From contig OZ023273.1 in the NCBI GenBank assembly GCA_964007475.1, forward strand, positions 85,323,712 to 85,387,711: 64,000 nt of DNA. Reading direction: 5' to 3'. The number at the start of each line of letters is the position of its first letter. The first letter of the stretch is position 1. Source of the stretch: Hybos culiciformis. Lineage: Eukaryota; Arthropoda; Insecta; Diptera; Hybotidae. Under the pieces are notes generated by a model. It saw only the letters and a list, made by a program, of their open reading frames with translations. It made no database searches and was not told where the DNA came from. Position numbers and translations under genes: made by a program. This document shows positions 63,758 through 64,000 of the stretch, piece by piece.

Positions 63758-64000
63758 GTTCCAGTTCGGTCCATAGAGCAACATTTTAGAGCAAAAACAC
63801 GCGCTCGAAAATTGTATAAACAATTTTTAACAAAATTTCCCTGTTGTGTTATGGATGATGAAGCCGATTTCCAACAAATACGTGGCCAAAATTTTTATGT
63901 TGCTTCTGGTGGGGGAGAAGTTGCAGATAAATTTAAAAATAGAAAGCAAGCGAAATTTCCGAAAAAAAATCCTAATTTGGCATGCTATTTGTTCTTGCGG
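63758..64000 (+). pseudogene. mariner-type transposase, C-terminal part (runs off the window)
   Basis: Continues the gene of 48083-48418. Readable: SIEQHFRAKTRARKLY, KFPCCVMDDEADF with the first catalytic Asp in MDDE, GQNFYVASGGGEVADKFK, then the KFPKKNPNLACYLF region. The second and third acids would be beyond 64000. Confidence 0.88.

Overview
The window is very AT-rich, intron-bearing eukaryotic DNA made almost entirely of nested transposable elements. The families (Ty3 and copia retroelements, Helitron, mariner, hAT-like elements, Polinton/Maverick elements with 6-bp target duplications) and the GT..AG introns point to an invertebrate, most likely an insect. No single-copy host gene was recognised, so the species cannot be named.

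Layout. At 716-5438 lies a Ty3-type LTR retrotransposon on the minus strand, with 236-bp LTRs that appear to differ at one position and a 5-bp target duplication (GCATC). It sits beside a remnant of an ISXO2/Merlin-like transposase (about 5560-5860). At 6095-9020 are four tandem copies of a small gene with a linker-histone (H15) winged-helix domain. These are interleaved with the 5' part of a decayed Helitron, whose Rep/helicase runs to a recognisable CTAG 3' end at 14400. A decayed copia pol follows (14475-16200), interrupted by an element with perfect 24-bp inverted ends that itself holds a tRNA-like sequence.

From 16354 to about 47149 there may be one very large DNA transposon with CACTC ends. 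It would carry a two-gene cassette on the minus strand: a zinc-finger/transposase-like gene A and a gene B with several exons. It is loaded with later insertions: Polinton 1 (19171-35040), a 1.5-kb hAT-like element (40522-42048) with a possible piggyBac-like insert, a LINE 3' tail, and a GC-rich fold-back element (44390-44934).

A mariner gene starts at 48083 and is split by Polinton 2 (48425-63751, target duplication CGAATT). Its C-terminal half resumes at 63758 and runs off the window.

The two Polintons are the main content. Each encodes a protein-primed family B DNA polymerase, a chromodomain integrase, a packaging ATPase, an adenain-type protease, a capsid set, and a nuclease-like protein. 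Together these would copy the DNA, build and fill a virion, mature it, and insert the DNA in the host genome. Polinton 1 is dead (frameshifts and stops in nearly every gene) and belongs to a lineage with a phospholipase A2-like virion protein. Polinton 2 belongs to another lineage. All its recognised genes are open, including a 1320-residue polymerase and a spliced zinc-finger gene, so it looks recently active or still competent.
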